This document shows, piece after piece, positions 5,995 through 8,327 of a stretch of DNA of 8,327 bases. The notes under the pieces are model-generated. The model was not told the origin of the DNA and did no database searches. It worked only from the letters and a program-made list of their open reading frames with translations. Position 1 is the first letter of the stretch; every line of letters begins with the position of its first letter. A program made the position numbers and the translations under genes. The stretch comes from JALYNX01 sp035292605 (GTDB lineage: Bacteria > Actinomycetota > Acidimicrobiia > Spongiisociales > ZC4RG35). Location: positions 1 through 8,327 of the forward strand of contig DATDPT010000033.1 of the NCBI GenBank assembly GCA_035292605.1, written 5' to 3'.

Positions 5995-7232
5995 AAGAGA
6001 GTCTCAGCACCGAACCGTTCCTGCTCGGGGTCAACTACTGGCCACGACGCAAGGCGATGTATTGGTGGAGTGACTTCGACGCGGCCGAGGTAGCGGACGA
6101 GTTCGATGTCGTGGCGTCGGTGGGTATGAACGTGGTCCGTCTCTTCTTGTTGTGGGACGACTGGCAGCCGGCATCCGACATCGTGTCGACCGAGCGTCTT
6201 CGAGATTTCGGAGTGGTCTGTGACATCGCTGCCGACAGAGATCTGGGTCTCGACGTCACCTTCTTCACCGGTCACATGAGCGGGCCCAACTGGTCGCCCT
6301 CATGGTTGCTCGACCCCGGGGCTCCTTCTCATCCCTCCCCCTATGTCAGACAGGTGGTGAGTGGGGGACAGGTCGTCGACAGCCCCTACCGCAACATGTT
6401 CCACGATCCGACGGCGCTCGACGCCGAGCGACTCATGCTGAAGACCGTTGTCGAGGCCTACCGGGACCACGATGCCATCTGGATGTGGAATCTCGGAAAC
6501 GAGCCCGACCTTTTTGCACATCCCAGGACTGCCACAGAAGGTCGCGCCTGGGTGCGGGAGATGACCGGGCTGATTCATGACCTGGATCCCGCCCACCCGG
6601 TGACCACCGGGCTGCACACTGCGAGCTTGTTCAACGACAACGGCTTTCGAGTCGATGACGTCTACGCCGAGAGCGACGTCGCGGTGATGCATGGCTATCC
6701 GATGTACGTCGACTGGGCTCGGGGCGGTCTGGACCCGGACTTCGTCCCGTATCTGTGCGCCCTGGTGACGGCTCTCAGCGGGAAGCCTTGTCTCGCCGAG
6801 GAGTGGGGTGGCTGCACCTCTCCCGACACTGAAGAGTCGGTCGTGTGGGAGTGGACCGCCTACGGGTCACCACGCACCCAGTTCATGGCAGGAGAGGCGG
6901 TCTTTGCCGACTACGTGGGCGAGGTGTTGCCCCGTCTGGTCGAAGTCGGCTCGACCGGAGCATTTCTATGGTGCTTTGCCGATTATGCAGAGCACCTCTG
7001 GGACCGACCACCATGCGATCCGGATGGCGCCAGACATGAGCGACATTTCGGCCTCGTGCGCCCCGACGGGAGCCTCAAACCCCACGCAGAGGTGATCCGT
7101 CGGTTTGCGGAGACCAGGCCCACGGTTCAGGAGGCCGCGAAAACCGTCACTCTGGACGTAACCCCCGACCAGTACTACCAGGACCCGTGGGGGCACGCCC
7201 AGCGGTTGTACGACGTCTACCTGGATGCCTAG
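5991..7232 (+). CDS. Cytosolic GH5-like (clan GH-A) glycoside hydrolase
   Basis: This 413-residue retaining-type glycosidase has no signal peptide, so it should act on imported oligosaccharides or glycosides. It reads as a TIM barrel from LLGVNYWPRR (11-20) onward. FDVVASVGMNVVRLFLLWDDWQ (38-59) is strand 2. IWMWNLGNEPD (163-173) carries the acid/base Glu171, MHGYP (233-237) the conserved His, and CLAEEWGG (267-274) the probable nucleophile Glu271. FLWCFADY (325-332) supplies the strand-8 Trp, and LVRPDGSLKPHAEVIRRF (355-372) closes the barrel as in GH5/GH2-type enzymes. The start ATGA overlaps the kinase stop, and GGTGAGGG (5976-5983) lies 7 nt upstream as ribosome binding site, so translation is coupled. 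Beta-mannosidase, beta-glucosidase or galactosidase-type activity are all possible. Coupling to a kinase suggests that a released product is phosphorylated (inference). Confidence 0.87.
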   Translation: MKESLSTEPFLLGVNYWPRRKAMYWWSDFDAAEVADEFDVVASVGMNVVRLFLLWDDWQPASDIVSTERLRDFGVVCDIAADRDLGLDVTFFTGHMSGPNWSPSWLLDPGAPSHPSPYVRQVVSGGQVVDSPYRNMFHDPTALDAERLMLKTVVEAYRDHDAIWMWNLGNEPDLFAHPRTATEGRAWVREMTGLIHDLDPAHPVTTGLHTASLFNDNGFRVDDVYAESDVAVMHGYPMYVDWARGGLDPDFVPYLCALVTALSGKPCLAEEWGGCTSPDTEESVVWEWTAYGSPRTQFMAGEAVFADYVGEVLPRLVEVGSTGAFLWCFADYAEHLWDRPPCDPDGARHERHFGLVRPDGSLKPHAEVIRRFAETRPTVQEAAKTVTLDVTPDQYYQDPWGHAQRLYDVYLDA

Positions 7233-7257
7233 CACCGCTACCCCAGTACCCGTACCA

Positions 7258-7355
7258 CCGACCGACCGGCGTCTGTTCGCCCGAGGTTCTTCTGGACGTC
7301 AACCTCTGGCTGCTTGGTGCGAACCGATGTGACCGGAGGGCGAAGTCGGCCGGCA
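7258..7355. repeat. Nested inverted-repeat element downstream of glycosidase operon (copy 2)
   Basis: This is a second, shorter relative of the repeat at 1961-2122. Bases 7258-7279 match 2003-2024 at 19 of 22 positions (core CGACCGGSGTCTGTTYG), and 7343-7355 is identical to 2110-2122 (AAGTCGGCCGGCA). As in copy 1, the ends pair with each other: 7258-7266 (CCGACCGAC) with 7345-7353 (GTCGGCCGG), 8 of 9. Inside are GTTCGC/GCGAAC (7275-7280, 7319-7324) and GAGGTT/AACCTC (7283-7288, 7301-7306), giving a bulged long hairpin. Both copies follow the 3' end of a + strand gene. No T-tract follows. Together with the operators and promoter at 7362-7453 this accounts for most of the 240-bp gap before the LacI-family gene; bases 7233-7257 show nothing recognisable. 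Confidence 0.6.
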
Positions 7356-7361
7356 TCGTCC

Positions 7362-7375
7362 TGAGAGCGCTTTCC
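7362..7375. promoter_or_regulatory. Imperfect LacI-type operator, distal
   Basis: TGAGAGCGCTTTCC matches 12 of 14 positions of the perfect palindrome at 7440-7453 and has the same central CpG. It lies 78 bp upstream centre to centre, ahead of the promoter. It is probably a second binding site for the LacI-family protein encoded next door. Confidence 0.6.
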
Positions 7376-7411
7376 AAAGAATCCCAGAGAAGTAATCCCC
7401 CACTTTGGCTG

Positions 7412-7419
7412 GCGCTTTC
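7412..7419 (+). promoter_or_regulatory. Possible LacI operator half-site
   Basis: GCGCTTTC repeats the right half of the distal operator. The left half is poorly kept (8 of 14 overall), so at best this is a weak or half site. It lies where a -35 region would be expected. Confidence 0.25.
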
Positions 7420-7432
7420 GGGGAATTGTCTG

Positions 7433-7438
7433 TATGTT
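7433..7438 (+). promoter_or_regulatory. Candidate -10 box of the LacI-family gene
   Basis: TATGTT fits the relaxed TAnnnT -10 pattern of high-GC actinobacteria. It would place the transcription start near 7445, inside the perfect operator at 7440-7453. TTGGCT at 7405-7410 is the nearest -35-like hexamer, but the 22-bp spacing is long, so the -35 is unresolved. Confidence 0.4.
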
Positions 7439-7439
7439 A

Positions 7440-7453
7440 TGAGAGCGCTCTCA
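7440..7453. promoter_or_regulatory. LacI-type operator, perfect 14-bp palindrome
   Basis: TGAGAGCGCTCTCA is a perfect palindrome with a central CpG, typical of LacI/GalR/CcpA-family operators. It overlaps the predicted transcription start and ends one base before the ribosome binding site of the LacI-family gene. A bound repressor would therefore block its own promoter. Confidence 0.82.
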
Positions 7454-7463
7454 GGAGGAGGAG
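7454..7463 (+). promoter_or_regulatory. Ribosome binding site of the LacI-family gene
   Basis: GGAGGAGGAG lies 9 nt before the ATG at 7473 and directly abuts the operator. It fixes the start of the repressor. Confidence 0.75.
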
Positions 7464-7472
7464 CCCCTGCGC

Positions 7473-8327
7473 ATGGCGAGGACGCTCGATGACTTGGCCG
7501 AACTGAGTGGTGTTTCGCGTGCCACCGTGTCCCGTGTCATCAACGGCGGACCGGTTTCGGCAGCGACCCGGCGCCGGGTTCTCGAAGTAATCGAGGGCAC
7601 CAACTACCGGCCGAACCTTGCAGCCCGTTCTCTGGCCTCGGGTCGCACCGGTGTCATCGGGGTTGTCATGCACGTCGACCCGCCTCTCCTGTTCGAGGAC
7701 TCTTATTTCGTGGCCCTGCTCCATGGTGTGAGTGACGTGCTGGCCGATCGCGCCAGCGGGATGATGTTGTGGCTCGGGAACCGGAGCAAGGAGGAGACCC
7801 TCAACCGGATTCTGGGCACGGGCCTGATGGACGGTGTCATCGTCAGCGCCGACAATCTCGACGACTCGTTGGTCGACGGACTGCTCGCCTCCGACCTGCC
7901 GACGGTGCTGATCGGTCACCGGCGCTCCGACCTCACCGCCAGCTACGTCGATGTCGACAATGTCGGCGCTTCGGACACCATCACCACCCACCTCATCGAG
8001 ATCGGGAGGACTCGCATCGGCCACATCACCGGCCGCCGCGGGACTGTGGCTGGAGAGGACCGGCTCAGCGGCTATCTGCGGGCAATGCGCCGCGCCGGTC
8101 TCAAAACCGACGACCTGGTCGTCGAAGGTGACTTCAACCGCCCTTCTGGTTTGTCGGGTGCCGATGACCTGCTGGACCGGGATGTGGACGCCATCTTCTG
8201 TGCCAACGACGCCACGGCGAGCGGCGCCCTGCAATCGGTGCGGGCCCGCGGCCTGTCGGTTCCCGAGGACGTTGCTCTCGCCGGATTCGACGATTTGCCG
8301 TTTGCCGCCGAGCTCGACCCTCCCCTG
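7473..8327 (+). CDS. LacI-family transcriptional repressor, 3' end cut off
   Basis: This is a sugar-responsive DNA-binding regulator; 285 codons are visible and about 50-60 are missing at the right edge. The N-terminal helix-turn-helix spans residues 4-24, with recognition helix VSRATVSRVIN (14-24). The hinge reads YRPN (45-48) and ARSL (51-54), where Leu54 is the minor-groove lever that inserts at a central CpG, matching the CpG in the operator at 7440-7453. The periplasmic-binding-protein-like domain begins at TGVIGVVMHVD (59-69). Probable ligand residues include Arg197 (DRLSGY), Asn245 and Asp246 (CANDATASG), and Asp273/Asp274 (GFDDLP). Leading recognition residues are Arg16-Ala17, the position occupied by Tyr-Gln in LacI and Val-Ala in GalR. 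Operators at its own promoter imply autoregulation. The ligand is probably a sugar linked to the neighbouring glycosidases (inference). Genes further right may belong to the same regulon. Confidence 0.95.
   Translation, partial: MARTLDDLAELSGVSRATVSRVINGGPVSAATRRRVLEVIEGTNYRPNLAARSLASGRTGVIGVVMHVDPPLLFEDSYFVALLHGVSDVLADRASGMMLWLGNRSKEETLNRILGTGLMDGVIVSADNLDDSLVDGLLASDLPTVLIGHRRSDLTASYVDVDNVGASDTITTHLIEIGRTRIGHITGRRGTVAGEDRLSGYLRAMRRAGLKTDDLVVEGDFNRPSGLSGADDLLDRDVDAIFCANDATASGALQSVRARGLSVPEDVALAGFDDLPFAAELDPPL

Noticed and set aside
5658..6275. 205-codon - strand frame
   Set aside because: It spans the antisense of both the kinase and the glycosidase, with Ser/Thr/Arg-rich composition and no domain.
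7437..8234. 265-codon - strand frame at the right end
   Set aside because: It is antisense to the LacI-family gene, whose HTH, hinge and ligand domain are unmistakable.

Overview
The window is GC-rich, gene-dense bacterial DNA with strong G/C preference at third codon positions. Several proteins read like those of high-GC Actinobacteria, and a lineage near Acidimicrobiia is my guess; no rRNA or marker gene is present to prove it. No tRNA, rRNA, CRISPR array, insertion sequence or transposase gene was seen.

Layout, left to right. (1) A + strand pair encodes the alpha and beta E1 subunits of a thiamine-diphosphate 2-oxo-acid/acetoin-type dehydrogenase; alpha is cut by the left edge and the two genes overlap by 13 bp. 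(2) A 165-bp convergent gap is almost entirely one nested inverted repeat. (3) A small universal stress protein lies on the - strand, divergent from (4) a + strand YghZ-type aldo/keto reductase. (5) Converging on the reductase, with only 8 bp between stop codons, is a large - strand lipoprotein with a DUF5060 domain and a clan GH-A glycosidase barrel. (6) Divergent from the lipoprotein is a two-gene + strand operon: a shikimate-kinase-fold P-loop kinase whose shikimate-binding residues are replaced, overlapping by 4 bp a cytosolic GH5-like glycosidase. (7) A 240-bp gap holds a second copy of the intergenic repeat, LacI-type operators and a promoter. (8) A LacI-family repressor, running off the right edge, follows.

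Taken together (inference), this looks like a carbohydrate-use locus. A surface-anchored glycosidase would act outside the cell and a second glycosidase inside it. A small kinase may phosphorylate a released sugar or sugar acid, a YghZ-type reductase would handle triose or aldehyde intermediates, and the E1 pair may feed a 2-oxo acid or acetoin into central metabolism. The LacI-family protein probably senses the sugar and represses its own promoter. The substrate is not evident, and transporters, if any, lie outside the window.

The most unusual signals are the two related structured intergenic repeats (about 1961-2122 and 7258-7355) and the divergent kinase coupled to a glycosidase.
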